This document shows, piece by piece, positions 16,384 to 24,405 of a stretch of DNA of 64,000 bases. Both the position numbers and the translations under genes were made by a program. The notes beneath the pieces were generated by a model that was not told the origin of the DNA, made no database searches, and worked only from the letters and a program-made list of their open reading frames with translations. Positions within the stretch are counted from its first letter, which is position 1. Each line of letters opens with the position of its first letter. The DNA is taken from assembly GCF_025195125.1 (NCBI RefSeq), contig NZ_JAMGSL010000001.1:602026-666025 (forward strand), written 5' to 3'. The stretch comes from Streptomyces sp. Je 1-79. GTDB taxonomy: Bacteria; Actinomycetota; Actinomycetes; Streptomycetales; Streptomycetaceae.

Positions 16384-16830
16384 ATGTCCGGACAGTTCGA
16401 GGCGACGACGGACGTCGACCGTCCCATCGACGAGGTCTTCGCGTTCCTCGCCGACGGCCGCAACGACCCGAAGTTCAGCCCCCGGGTGCAGAGGATCGAG
16501 CGGGTCCCGGACGGCCCGACGGCCGTGGGCACCGTCTTCCGGAGCACGGTGAAGGACGCCGGGATGAAGACGGCGCGCGAGTTCCGCATCACCGAGTTCG
16601 ACGCACCGCGCCGGATGCGCTGGGCCGAGGTCTCGAAGAACATCGTCATGGCCCGCGAAGGGGGCTACGACCTGGAACCCCTCCCGAACGGCGGAACCAG
16701 GGTCCGGCTCTTCAACGTGCTCGAAGGCCACGGGCTCGGCAAGCTCCTCGTCGGCCTCGCGCTCAGCGCCGCCCGCAAGGACGCGGACGCGTTCGGGAGC
16801 CGCATCAAGGCGGCGGCCGAGGCGTCGTAG
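16384..16830 (+). CDS. SRPBCC (START/polyketide-cyclase-like) family protein
   Basis: The 148-residue protein begins FEATTDVDRPIDEVFAFLADGRNDPKFSPRV, the first beta strand and helices of the SRPBCC fold, and ends with GLGKLLVGLALSAARKDADAFGSRIKAA, the long C-terminal helix that closes the hydrophobic cavity. Such proteins bind lipids, polyketides or other hydrophobic ligands and are often annotated as cyclase/dehydrase. No catalytic residue can be assigned. It is a single gene, preceded by 138 bases without another feature. Confidence 0.85.
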   Translation: MSGQFEATTDVDRPIDEVFAFLADGRNDPKFSPRVQRIERVPDGPTAVGTVFRSTVKDAGMKTAREFRITEFDAPRRMRWAEVSKNIVMAREGGYDLEPLPNGGTRVRLFNVLEGHGLGKLLVGLALSAARKDADAFGSRIKAAAEAS

Positions 16831-17044
16831 CGTCCGAGGGGGACAGGGCTTCGCGGGTCTCGCCAGGCGGGTGTTGTCGACCGGTTCGCGTGGCGTCCGG
16901 CAGGCCGACACGAACGGATCCGGCCGCCCCCGTACCGTTGGCCCTGCGCCGCACACCGCCCTCGGCCGTCCCCGGCGGTCCCGGGCCGTCCCCGGCCGGA
17001 CGGTCGTGCGCCGCCCAGGAACCGACGACCAGGAGTCCCGCACC

Positions 17045-17917
17045 GTGATCGCCCGCATTCCGCGTCCCCTCCGCAGCGCGCTGCCGGCCCTGGCCATGGT
17101 CGGCGTCCTCGCCACCACGGCCGTCGGATGCGTGTCCTCCGGCGACACACGAGGTGACGGCGACTCCGCTCCCACCTCCCGTCCGCCGTCCGGCGGCGTG
17201 GTGGTCCCGCCCGAACCCCACGTCGGGTTCGACTACCAGATCGGCGGGCCGTACCCGCCGCCCCCCGGCGTGGGCGCCGTCTCCCGCGACCGTACGGCGA
17301 AGCCCGCGGACGGGCTCTACAACATCTGTTACGTCAACGCCTTCCAGGCACAACCGGACGCGACCGGCTGGTGGCAGGAGAACCACCCCGACCTCCTCCT
17401 GAGGGACGCCGCGGGGAAGCCGGTCGTCGACGAGGACTGGGACGAAGCGCTGTTCGACGTCTCCACGCCGGCCAAGCGCGAGCGCCTGATCGCGGTCGTA
17501 GGCGCATGGATCGACGGCTGCGCCACCGCCGGCTACCAGGCGGTCGAGGCGGACAACCTCGACTCGTACGAGCGTTCCGGAGGACGCCTCACGCTTGAAC
17601 ACGACCTGGCCTTCGCGCGGCTGCTCGTCGACCGCGCCCACGCGGCCGGACTCGCGATCGGGCAGAAGAACGCCGCCGACCTCGCCCCGCGGGGCCGGAG
17701 CCTCGGCTTCGACTTCGCGGTCGCCGAGGAGTGCGGTCAGTACGACGAATGCGGCCCGTACGCGACGGCCTACGACAACCGGGTGCTCGTCATCGAGTAC
17801 GAACCCGCGGGCCTCACGCGCGCGTGCGAGGGCTGGGGCCGGACCCTCTCCGTCGTCCTGCGCGACACCGGCGTCCGCCCCGCGGGCGAGACCGGCTACG
17901 TCCGCTCGACCTGCTGA
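17045..17917 (+). CDS. lipoprotein, endo-alpha-1,4-polygalactosaminidase-like (GH114)
   Basis: The 290-residue exported protein has signal peptide LPALAMVGVLATTAVGC; the AVGC motif is a lipobox, so it is probably a surface lipoprotein. The mature domain reads VGFDYQIGGPYPPPPGVGAVSRD, then ICYVNAFQAQP, DVSTPAKRERLIAVVGAWIDGC, GYQAVEADNLDSY and GFDFAVAEECGQY, the ordered motifs of the GH114 TIM barrel; the acidic residues of VEADN and AEEC are the likely catalytic pair. GH114 enzymes cleave alpha-1,4-polygalactosamine in fungal or microbial exopolysaccharide. GTG 17045 follows AGGAG. The 214 bases upstream hold only GC-rich inverted segments. Confidence 0.85.
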   Translation: MIARIPRPLRSALPALAMVGVLATTAVGCVSSGDTRGDGDSAPTSRPPSGGVVVPPEPHVGFDYQIGGPYPPPPGVGAVSRDRTAKPADGLYNICYVNAFQAQPDATGWWQENHPDLLLRDAAGKPVVDEDWDEALFDVSTPAKRERLIAVVGAWIDGCATAGYQAVEADNLDSYERSGGRLTLEHDLAFARLLVDRAHAAGLAIGQKNAADLAPRGRSLGFDFAVAEECGQYDECGPYATAYDNRVLVIEYEPAGLTRACEGWGRTLSVVLRDTGVRPAGETGYVRSTC

Positions 17918-17950
17918 CGCCCGGCGCGCGGTCGGCGCACCGGGTGCCGC

Positions 17951-18334
17951 TCACGCTTCGAAGATGCGCCGGGCCGCCGCCCGTACGGCGGGATCGGTGT
18001 CGGAGGCCAACGCCGTACAGAGCGCTTCGAGCCGCTCCTCGTCCTCGAAGGACTGACGGCAGACGTTGAGGAGCGCGGCGTGCAGATGATCGCCGGCGTC
18101 GTCGTCGGCGACGGCGTCGGCCGCCAGGACCAGGCGCAGGCCCACCACGTCCCACCGTTCGAGCAGCCCCTCGGCCGTCTCCTGGGTGACGAACGTGTCC
18201 TGACCGTCCAGAAGCAGTCGATGCAGCACCGCGGCCACTTCGGCGTCCTCCGCGTAGGCCGCCAGACGCCGTCCGGCGGCGGCCCTGACCGACCACGACG
18301 GCGAGGCGGCGTCACCGACCAGAGAGCTGAGCAT
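17951..18334 (-). CDS. hypothetical protein with HEAT-like repeats
   Basis: The 127-residue acidic, helical protein contains WSVRAAAGRRLAAYAEDAEVAAVLHRLLLD and TDPAVRAAARRIFEA, two HEAT-repeat-like helix pairs; the middle (FVTQETAEGLLERWDVVGLRLVLAA) also fits an alpha-solenoid. No catalytic motif is present. ATG 18334 is preferred; an in-frame ATG at 18352 would add six residues. Proteins of this kind are frequent in Streptomyces and are probably protein-interaction modules. The coordinates are supported by codon usage. Confidence 0.65.
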   Translation of the reverse strand: MLSSLVGDAASPSWSVRAAAGRRLAAYAEDAEVAAVLHRLLLDGQDTFVTQETAEGLLERWDVVGLRLVLAADAVADDDAGDHLHAALLNVCRQSFEDEERLEALCTALASDTDPAVRAAARRIFEA

Positions 18335-18443
18335 GCGCTCACTCTGGCACACGCCGGACCGTCCCTCGGACCGGACCGGCCACGCGTGGGTCGGGCACGG
18401 TCAGGTGCGGCCTCGTGCGCGACGCCGCTGCCAGACCGGGCGG

Positions 18444-19041
18444 ATGACGACGCCACCGCAGGGGCCGGCCCGGCTGCGCAACGGCCCGTGGGGCTACGGC
18501 CTTGTCACCAAGGTGCTGCACTGGTCGACCGTCGCGGCGATGGCCGCGCAGTTCGCGATCGGGTACCTGCTCATGGACGCCTCCAGCGGCCGTGGGCGCG
18601 GGCGCGGCCGGGGGCGGGGAGCGGGCACGGCCGGGGGAGGGGCGGGGAGTACGAGGCCTTCGGCGACGATCCCCTGTTCACCGCGCACGTCCTGCTCGGC
18701 GTCACCGTTCTCGCGCTGGGCCTGGTCCGCCTCGGCTGGCGCGCCGCGACGCCGCTGCCGCCGTGGGCGCCGACGCTCACCCCGTTCGAGCGGAGCCTCG
18801 CCCACTGGACGGAGTACGCGCTGCTCGCCCTCACCCTCGTCGTGCCGGCGACCGGGCTCTGGCTGCTCGCCCAGGGCGACGACCTGCCCGGTGTGCACAT
18901 CACCGCACACGTGCTGTTCTTCACCGCTCTGGCCCTCCACGTCGGGCTCGTGGCGCGCCATCAGTTCTCCGTGCGGGACCGGCTCCTCGGGCGGATGCTG
19001 TGCCCCCGGACAGGGGCGCGCCCCGGACCGCGGGCCCGTGA
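18444..19041 (+). pseudogene. cytochrome b561 family protein, frameshifted
   Basis: Two frames together make a haem-binding four-helix membrane protein. Frame one, from ATG 18444, gives GYGLVTKVLHWSTVAAMAAQ and a Gly/Arg repeat; after about 18645 the reading continues one base back as EYEAFGDDPLFTAHVLLGV, SLAHWTEYALLALTLVV and GVHITAHVLFFTALALHVGL. The His residues of LHW, TAH, LAHW, ITAH and ALHVG fit b561-type haem ligation. The break lies in a run of G/C repeats (18590-18655), so it may be a sequencing error as well as a true mutation. The second frame also lacks a stop before the terminator at 19016; a stop exists in another frame at 19041. Confidence 0.75.
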
Positions 19042-19064
19042 AGGCAGGCGGGTCCGGGGCGCGC
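19016..19064. terminator. bidirectional terminator hairpin
   Basis: Perfect 14-bp arms (19016-19029 with 19051-19064) enclose a 21-base loop, between the b561 gene and the convergent acid phosphatase. Confidence 0.65.
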
Positions 19065-19072
19065 GGGCGGAG

Positions 19073-19756
19073 TCAGGAGAGTTTGCCGTCGTAGTCCGGC
19101 AGCTTGAACGTCCGCTCGGCGTGGCCGCCGACCAGGTCGGTGGACCGGTTGCCGATGTTCGCGATGATCGTGTAGCCGCGGGCCTCGATCTCGGCGCGCT
19201 TGGCCGTCTTGTAGGTGCTCACCTCTTCGAAGAGGTCGGGCAGGTCGCGCACGTAGAGGCCGGAGACGGGGTAGCCCACGGACTTCAGGTTGTACTGGGT
19301 GAGGGCGTGGATGATGCCCGGGCGCGCCGTCACGAAGAAGACGGCCACGCCGCGGGAGTGCGCGTAGCGGGCGAGCTCGCGGACGTCCTGCACGGCCGGG
19401 GTCGGCAGGTGCAGGAAGAAGTGGAAGTCCGTCTCCAGGGAGGTGTTGTCGATGTCGAGGACGATCGCCTGCTTCTCGCCGTCGGCGTCGGCGCTGCGCT
19501 GCTCGATGTACGGCCGCGCCGCGTCGACGACCGCCCTGACGTCGCGCCGCCAGGTGCCGTAGTCGACACCGGCGAGGTCGGCGACCCCGCCCGCGGGCGC
19601 GGCGGTGCGCGCCGTGCCGGCGGCGACGGTGGTCGCGGCGGGAGCCGGAGTGGGCGCTGCGGGCGCGGCCATGGCCGTGGCGGGGGAAGCGACAAGGATG
19701 CCGACGGCCGCGGCGGCGGACAGGGCGGTTCTGACGCCGAGAGGGTGGCGATGCAT
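19073..19756 (-). CDS. secreted HAD-family acid phosphatase
   Basis: The 227-residue protein has signal peptide RTALSAAAAVGILVASPATAMA with cleavage near residue 30, then a Pro/Ala/Thr linker. The HAD nucleophile motif is IVLDIDNTSLE (Asp101, Asp103), motif II is FFVTARPG, and motif III and acid residues follow in the C-terminal third. The order matches class B-like (HAD) acid phosphatases, which release phosphate from organic phosphoesters outside the cell. ATG 19756 has AGGAGA 10 bases upstream. The 183 bases upstream contain a palindrome at 19862-19875. No Pho box was recognised. Confidence 0.88.
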   Translation of the reverse strand: MHRHPLGVRTALSAAAAVGILVASPATAMAAPAAPTPAPAATTVAAGTARTAAPAGGVADLAGVDYGTWRRDVRAVVDAARPYIEQRSADADGEKQAIVLDIDNTSLETDFHFFLHLPTPAVQDVRELARYAHSRGVAVFFVTARPGIIHALTQYNLKSVGYPVSGLYVRDLPDLFEEVSTYKTAKRAEIEARGYTIIANIGNRSTDLVGGHAERTFKLPDYDGKLS

Positions 19757-19861
19757 GTGGGGGATCTCCTGTGGACGAGGGCATGCCCGGTAGGACGTGC
19801 CTGGGCGAACACGACGGTTTGGCATGTTCGCGACTAGATTCGGGCCTGCGCGACGCCATGT

Positions 19862-19875
19862 CTACCGGTCGGTAG
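19862..19875. promoter_or_regulatory. TetR-type palindrome CTACCG-GT-CGGTAG
   Basis: A perfect palindrome with 6-bp arms lies about 105 bases upstream of the acid phosphatase start. The sequence is the common core of TetR-family operators. No TetR gene is adjacent. Confidence 0.4.
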
Positions 19876-19939
19876 GAAATTCCTCGTTCACACGCGGTTA
19901 ACGCACAACTCCCTTCCCGCGCACGGCACCTGCCCCCGC

Positions 19940-20569
19940 TCAGTCACTCTCGTACGGGAACCGCGCGAGCGGAGCCTCGCGATCGAAGAAGGTCTTGGCG
20001 CGCATCAGCGCCTGCTCGTCGTCCCGCACCTGCCCCGGCCGGGACCCGTTGCCGCACAGCAGGCCACCGAACCGCATGCCCAGATACGCGGCCGTGTGGT
20101 GGAGCGTGGTCTCCAGCCCGCCGGCGACGACGTCGTCGCGGTCCGCCATCACCGAGACGCCCCAGAGCGTCCGTCCGGCCATCCGCGCCTTGAAGTCCGT
20201 GTCGGGCGCGGCCAGCCAGCCGGACCAGTAGTCGAGGTAGCGCTTGGTCTGGGCCGAGAGGGAGTACCAGTACAGCGGCGAGGCGAGAACGATGTCGCTC
20301 GCCTCCAGGGTCGCCCGGCGCAGCGCCTCCTCCGTCTCCCCGGCGGCCCAGCCGTCGGCCTCGTGCCGTCCGTCCTGGAAATCGGGCAACTCCAGCCCGG
20401 CCAGGTTCACCCAGCGGCGCGCGACGTCCTCCGGAAGCTGCTCGGCGGCGGCCCGCGCGAGGATCTCCGTGTTGCCGTTCGCACGGGAACTGCCGAGGAC
20501 GAAGAGGAACGAGCGGGCGCTCGCCGTCAGGCCGTCGGGGTTCTCGTCGGCAAGGGTCACCGAGGTCAT
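19940..20569 (-). CDS. NAD(P)H-dependent FMN oxidoreductase (flavodoxin fold)
   Basis: The 209-residue protein begins with the FMN-phosphate-binding loop SFLFVLGSSRANGNTEIL, then SDIVLASPLYWYSLSAQTKRYLDYWSGW, the second conserved block of NADPH-dependent FMN reductases. It probably reduces quinones, azo compounds or flavin using NAD(P)H. It is divergent from a MerR-family regulator, and its promoter has the long spacer typical of MerR activation (20611-20642), so it is very likely induced by the MerR protein in response to a reactive compound. Confidence 0.87.
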   Translation of the reverse strand: MTSVTLADENPDGLTASARSFLFVLGSSRANGNTEILARAAAEQLPEDVARRWVNLAGLELPDFQDGRHEADGWAAGETEEALRRATLEASDIVLASPLYWYSLSAQTKRYLDYWSGWLAAPDTDFKARMAGRTLWGVSVMADRDDVVAGGLETTLHHTAAYLGMRFGGLLCGNGSRPGQVRDDEQALMRAKTFFDREAPLARFPYESD

Positions 20570-20610
20570 GCGGTCTCTCCTGTCGTGCGGAATGTTCGTT
20601 CCCGGGCAGG

Positions 20611-20642
20611 ACGTTAAGCCTTCACACCGATGCGAAGGTCAA
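20611..20642 (-). promoter_or_regulatory. MerR-type promoter/operator with 20-bp spacer
   Basis: On the minus strand TTGACC (-35, at 20637-20642) and TAACGT (-10, at 20611-20616) are 20 bp apart, too far for normal use. The spacer holds a dyad, CCTTC (20619-20623) and GAAGG (20634-20638). This is the classic MerR-activated layout, driving the oxidoreductase gene. Confidence 0.7.
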
Positions 20643-20670
20643 GTGCGGGCACAGGGGCGAGGCGGGTCAC

Positions 20671-21015
20671 ATGCTGATCGGAGAGCTGGCGCGGCGTACG
20701 GGAGTGAGCGCACGGCTGCTGCGGTACTACGAGGAGCAGGGGCTGCTCGAAGCCGGACGCGGCTCCAACGGCTATCGCGACTACGCGGAGGAGGCCGTGA
20801 CCACCGTCCGGCAGGTCCGTGCCCTGCTGAGCGCCGGTCTTTCCACGGAGGTGATCAGGGCGGTGCTGCCGTGCGCGCGCGGTGAACTCCCTGAGTTCGA
20901 CTGGTGCGTGGACGTCCGGGCGATCCTGGACCGCGAACTGGCCGCCACCGACGCACGCATCGACGATCTCCGCCGAGGCCGAGAGGTACTCGCCGGCTAC
21001 CTCACCGGGAGCTGA
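20671..21015 (+). CDS. MerR-family transcriptional regulator
   Basis: The 114-residue protein has N-terminal LIGELARRTGVSARLLRYYEEQGLLEAGR, the MerR winged HTH, then DYAEEAVTTVRQVRALLSAGLS and a short coiled-coil dimerisation helix. There is a single Cys in LPCARGE and one in DWCVDV, so a metal or thiol-reactive ligand is possible, but the usual metal-binding C-terminal loop is absent. It is divergent from the flavodoxin-fold oxidoreductase. Its 3' end overlaps the convergent AraC gene by 14 bases. Confidence 0.9.
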   Translation: MLIGELARRTGVSARLLRYYEEQGLLEAGRGSNGYRDYAEEAVTTVRQVRALLSAGLSTEVIRAVLPCARGELPEFDWCVDVRAILDRELAATDARIDDLRRGREVLAGYLTGS

Positions 21016-21922
21016 CCGCGCGGTACCGCCCCGGTGTCGTTCCGAACTCGCGGCTGAAGGCGTGCGAGAGCGCGTACGGGGTTCCGTAGCCGACCCGGCG
21101 GGCGATCGCGGTCAGGGAGTCCTGGGTGTCGCGCAACGCGGTGGCGGCCAGGGTCAGGCGCCACCAGGTGAGATACGCCATGGGCGGCCGGCCGACCAGG
21201 GACGTGAAGCGGCGCGCGAGAGTGGGCCGGGAGACGCCCGCCTCCGCGGCCAGCCGGTCGTTGGTCCAGGCGGCGGCCGGATCGGCGTGCAGCGCCCGCA
21301 GGGCGGCCGCCGTCACGGGGTCACCCAGGACGGCCGACCACGCGCCCTCGCTGTCGCGCGCCACCCAGGCCCGGATCATGTAGACGAGGAGGAGGTCGAC
21401 GAGGCTGGGGACCGCGATGCCCGAACCGGGGAGCCCCGCCGCCAGCTCGCCCCCCAGGAGATCGATGGCGGCGCGCAGTTCGGGATGGTCCCCCCTGCGG
21501 TTGGGCACATGGACGAGGGCGGGCAGCTCCGCCATGAGCGGGTGCACACGGCTGTGGTCGAGGCGGTACTTGCCGCACAGCAGCTCCACCCCTCCGGCGG
21601 CGGACGGGGGGAGGCGGGGCGGGCCCGGCGGCCCACCGTTCCATTGCTCGAACGGCGTCGCCCGTGCGACGGTCGCCGCGTCGGCGGGGGAGTCGGCGAT
21701 CACATGCCCGGTGCCGTGCGGCAGCAGAACCGCGTCCCCGACGCCGAGCGAGACCGGAGAGCCGCCGTCCGGGAGCAGCCAGCAACCGCCCTGGAGGACC
21801 ACATGGAAGCCGGCGCCGTCGTACGGGGCGAACCGCGCACACCAGCTCCCGCTCACCCGCACCCGGTCGGAGGCCGCCTGCCCCATGCGTACGGTCGCGA
21901 TCGCGTCGCTCACCACATCCAC
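21002..21922 (-). CDS. AraC-family regulator with cupin sensor domain
   Basis: The 306-residue protein has an N-terminal cupin-type ligand-binding domain (SWCARFAPYDGAGFHVVLQG, LGVGDAVLLPHGTGHVIAD, VELLCGKYRLD) and a C-terminal double HTH (TNDRLAAEAGVSRPTLARRF and DSLTAIARRVGYGTPYALSHAFSREFGTTPGRYR). This cupin_6-type group usually regulates neighbouring oxidoreductases or hydrolases. Start GTG 21922 is 101 bases from the divergent MBL-fold gene at 22024, which is the likely target. It is convergent with merR, and the two overlap slightly. Confidence 0.9.
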   Translation of the reverse strand: MDVVSDAIATVRMGQAASDRVRVSGSWCARFAPYDGAGFHVVLQGGCWLLPDGGSPVSLGVGDAVLLPHGTGHVIADSPADAATVARATPFEQWNGGPPGPPRLPPSAAGGVELLCGKYRLDHSRVHPLMAELPALVHVPNRRGDHPELRAAIDLLGGELAAGLPGSGIAVPSLVDLLLVYMIRAWVARDSEGAWSAVLGDPVTAAALRALHADPAAAWTNDRLAAEAGVSRPTLARRFTSLVGRPPMAYLTWWRLTLAATALRDTQDSLTAIARRVGYGTPYALSHAFSREFGTTPGRYRAVSSR

Positions 21923-22023
21923 GACGGAAGGGTATCTCCGGGATCACCAGTGAGACGTCCGCGTATCCACAGGAGCAGCACAGGCATTGAGAGCCTCAGT
22001 CATACCTTCCTAGGGTCGTGGGC

Positions 22024-22947
22024 ATGAACAACACACAGAGCCCGCAGCGCATCATGCTGGGAGACGTCGAGGTCATTCGGGTCGTCGAGTGGCGGGGCGC
22101 GTTCGCCCCGGCCCGAGGCCTGGTTCCGGAGTCCGGAGCCGAGGTGTGGCGTGACAACGAGGAGTGGCTCGCCCCGGACCACTGGGAGCCGGACACGGAC
22201 CACGCCGTGATGGCGTTGCAGACCTGGGTCCTCCGCAGCGCGGGCCGGACCGTCCTCGTCGACACCGGAGTGGGCAACGGGCGCGAGCGGCCCGGCTCGC
22301 CCCAGTTCCACCACTGGCAGGGCGACTTCCTGGGCGGCCTGGCACGGGCCGGAATCCGGCCCGAGGACGTCGACGTCGTCGTCAACACCCACATCCACGC
22401 CGACCACGTCGGCTGGAACACGACCGACGCCGACGGGGAGTGGGTCCCGACCTTCCCTCATGCCGAGTACCTCGTCCCGGCAGCCGACGACGCCCACTTC
22501 GGACCGGCAAGCGCCGGGGGCGCGGGCAGGAAGGGGGACGACATACTCGTGTACGAGGACAGCATCGCGCCCGTGCACCGCGCCGGCCGGAGCGTGCTGT
22601 GGGACGGCGGCCACCGGATCGACGAGCACCTCGTCCTGGAGTCGGCGCCCGGCCACACCCCCGGATCCGCCGTGCTGCGACTGGAGTCCCGCGGCGACCG
22701 TGCCGTCTTCGTCGGCGACGTCCTGCACAGCCCCGTGCAGGTCCTCGGGCCGTCCTGCAACAGCTGCTTCTGCCTGGACCCCGCCTCCGCGGCGAAGAGC
22801 CGACGACGGATCCTCGAAAGGGCCGCCACCGTCGGGGAACTGGTGATCCCCGCCCATGTCGGCGGCACCGGCATCCTGGAGGTCGGGCGGAACGGCGACG
22901 CCTTCACCGCCGCCATGTGGCCGTCCCGGCCGGGCGGCACCCGCTAG
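22024..22947 (+). CDS. MBL-fold metallo-hydrolase (lactonase-like)
   Basis: The 307-residue cytoplasmic enzyme has zinc motif NTHIHADH (His123, His125, Asp127, His128), then ESAPGHTPGS and AVFVGDVLH, the His and Asp that complete the two-zinc site. The arrangement resembles AHL-lactonase/AttM-type MBL proteins. ATG 22024 is chosen over GTG 22018, because CTAGGG then lies at proper spacing. It is divergent from the AraC/cupin regulator, and I infer control by it. The substrate, a lactone or other ester, is not evident. Confidence 0.87.
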   Translation: MNNTQSPQRIMLGDVEVIRVVEWRGAFAPARGLVPESGAEVWRDNEEWLAPDHWEPDTDHAVMALQTWVLRSAGRTVLVDTGVGNGRERPGSPQFHHWQGDFLGGLARAGIRPEDVDVVVNTHIHADHVGWNTTDADGEWVPTFPHAEYLVPAADDAHFGPASAGGAGRKGDDILVYEDSIAPVHRAGRSVLWDGGHRIDEHLVLESAPGHTPGSAVLRLESRGDRAVFVGDVLHSPVQVLGPSCNSCFCLDPASAAKSRRRILERAATVGELVIPAHVGGTGILEVGRNGDAFTAAMWPSRPGGTR

Positions 22948-22996
22948 AGGCAGGGCCCGCCAGGGCTGCAAGTCGCCTTGATGTGTCACGGGTTGG

Positions 22997-23020
22997 GGCG
23001 TCCGGACCCTAGACGCCTTT
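22997..23020. terminator. short terminator after the MBL-fold gene
   Basis: GGCGTC (22997-23002) and GACGCC (23012-23017) form a stem followed by TTT. It lies between the convergent MBL-fold and solute-binding-like genes. Confidence 0.45.
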
Positions 23021-23023
23021 CCC

Positions 23024-24136
23024 TCAGCCCGAGTGGAGCACGCGGAACCGACCCGGTTCCGCCGGGTCACGGTCGACGACGCTCACCGGAGACCACACCC
23101 ACTGCCACACCCCGATGCCCGGCGCACGGGAGAACCGGATCGGACCGCGCGTCCCCTCGACCTCCACACGCGGCCATGACGCGGCGACCGCCGCCCGCCC
23201 CGTGCCGTGGGAGCGCAGTACTTCGGCGATGACCGCGACGGTGTCCCAGCCCTCGAAGGCGACGAAGGAGGGTGCTTCCCCGAGCCGATCGCGGAGCTGC
23301 TCCGCGACGCGTTCGCCCAGAGGGCCGAGGCGCTCGGGCAGGTAGCGGAGGAACGGGATCCCGGTGCCGTCCTCACCCAGCGCCGCCGCCCATCCGGCGA
23401 ACTCGGGCTGTCCGGCGGGAGCGCCGATCAGGAGGTTCGCCAGCCGTCGGTCGCGCCGGACGGCCCGGACGACGGGCACCGCCGGTTCGGGGTGGCCGAC
23501 CAGCAGGAGGAGGGCCGTCGCACCCCGGTCGGCGAGCGCGTCGCACAGGGCCTCGGGGGAGAGCGCGTTCGCATCGAGCTCGATCACCGTGCCGCCGTGG
23601 GCGGCGAGATGCTCCCGCAGCACGCGGGTCCCGGAGGCCCAGTAGACGCTCGCCTGCGACGCCACTGCGACCCGCTTCCGGCCCGCGCCGAGCAGGAAGT
23701 CGGCGTAGATCCGCCAGCCGTGCGACTGCGCCGGGGGCAGCCGCGCGACCCACTCCGTCGGCGACTCGGTCAGCGCGTCGAGCACCGCCGAGGAGCAGAG
23801 GAACGGCACGCCGAGGGCGTCGGCCCTGGCGGCGGCCGCGCGGGCCACGACGCTGTGGTACTCGCCCACCACGGCGGCGACCCCCATGCCGGCCAGTTCC
23901 TCCACGGCCGCCGCCGCCCGCTCCGGATCGGCCGCCGTGTCCCGTACCACCAGCTCCAGCGGCCGGCCGTCGATCCCGCCGGTGTCGTTGACCTCGCGAA
24001 CGGCCAATTCGAGCCCGGCGTGCAGGTGCAGGCCCGCCTCGACCCAGCCGGGCCGCGTCAGCGGGACGAGAGCGCCCAGCCGGACGGGCGAACCGTCGGT
24101 GGACACCTCTCCGGAAGGCGATGGCGGCGTGTACAT
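23024..24136 (-). CDS. type I periplasmic-binding-fold protein (ABC substrate-binding-like), no signal peptide
   Basis: The 370-residue protein resembles branched-chain-amino-acid/amide-binding proteins: VRLGALVPLTRPG, HAGLELAVREVNDTGGIDGRPLELVVRDT, then GVAAVVGEYHSVVARAAAARADALGVPFL and YADFLLGAGRKRVAVAS. The N-terminus (MYTPPSPSGEVSTDGSP) has no signal peptide or lipobox, and no permease or ATPase gene is near. It may therefore be a cytoplasmic ligand sensor like AmiC. ATG 24136 follows a GGAGACG sequence. It stands alone between terminators on both sides. Confidence 0.78.
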   Translation of the reverse strand: MYTPPSPSGEVSTDGSPVRLGALVPLTRPGWVEAGLHLHAGLELAVREVNDTGGIDGRPLELVVRDTAADPERAAAAVEELAGMGVAAVVGEYHSVVARAAAARADALGVPFLCSSAVLDALTESPTEWVARLPPAQSHGWRIYADFLLGAGRKRVAVASQASVYWASGTRVLREHLAAHGGTVIELDANALSPEALCDALADRGATALLLLVGHPEPAVPVVRAVRRDRRLANLLIGAPAGQPEFAGWAAALGEDGTGIPFLRYLPERLGPLGERVAEQLRDRLGEAPSFVAFEGWDTVAVIAEVLRSHGTGRAAVAASWPRVEVEGTRGPIRFSRAPGIGVWQWVWSPVSVVDRDPAEPGRFRVLHSG

Positions 24137-24341
24137 CGGGCGGCGTCTCCTTGGGGTGGGTGGTTGCGGGCTGGACGGTCACACACCGGCCGGGCCGACG
24201 GCCCGCCTCGTCGTCATGGTGCGTGGTAGGCGTGCGGGCCCGGGGGACCACGCCGGTCATTCGATCCGTCACGATCGCCGAAGGGCAACCCATTTACGCG
24301 GGCCGCTCCGGTCGGGTTCGTGCGCTTGCGCCCCCCAACCA

Positions 24342-24387
24342 GCGGCCGGTGCCGTGACGTGGGTGTCCACGTCACGGCACCGGCCGC
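24342..24387. terminator. very strong terminator hairpin after the GH3 gene
   Basis: A perfect 21-bp stem (24342-24362 with 24367-24387) closes on a GTGT loop, 19 bases beyond the GH3 stop. Confidence 0.8.
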
Positions 24388-24405
24388 CGAAGGGATCGGC
24401 AGGGG

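Noticed and set aside
18080..19837. Single frame spanning the b561 C-terminal part and the antisense of the acid phosphatase
   Set aside because: Only its b561 part is real; the remainder is antisense to a gene with signal peptide and HAD motifs.
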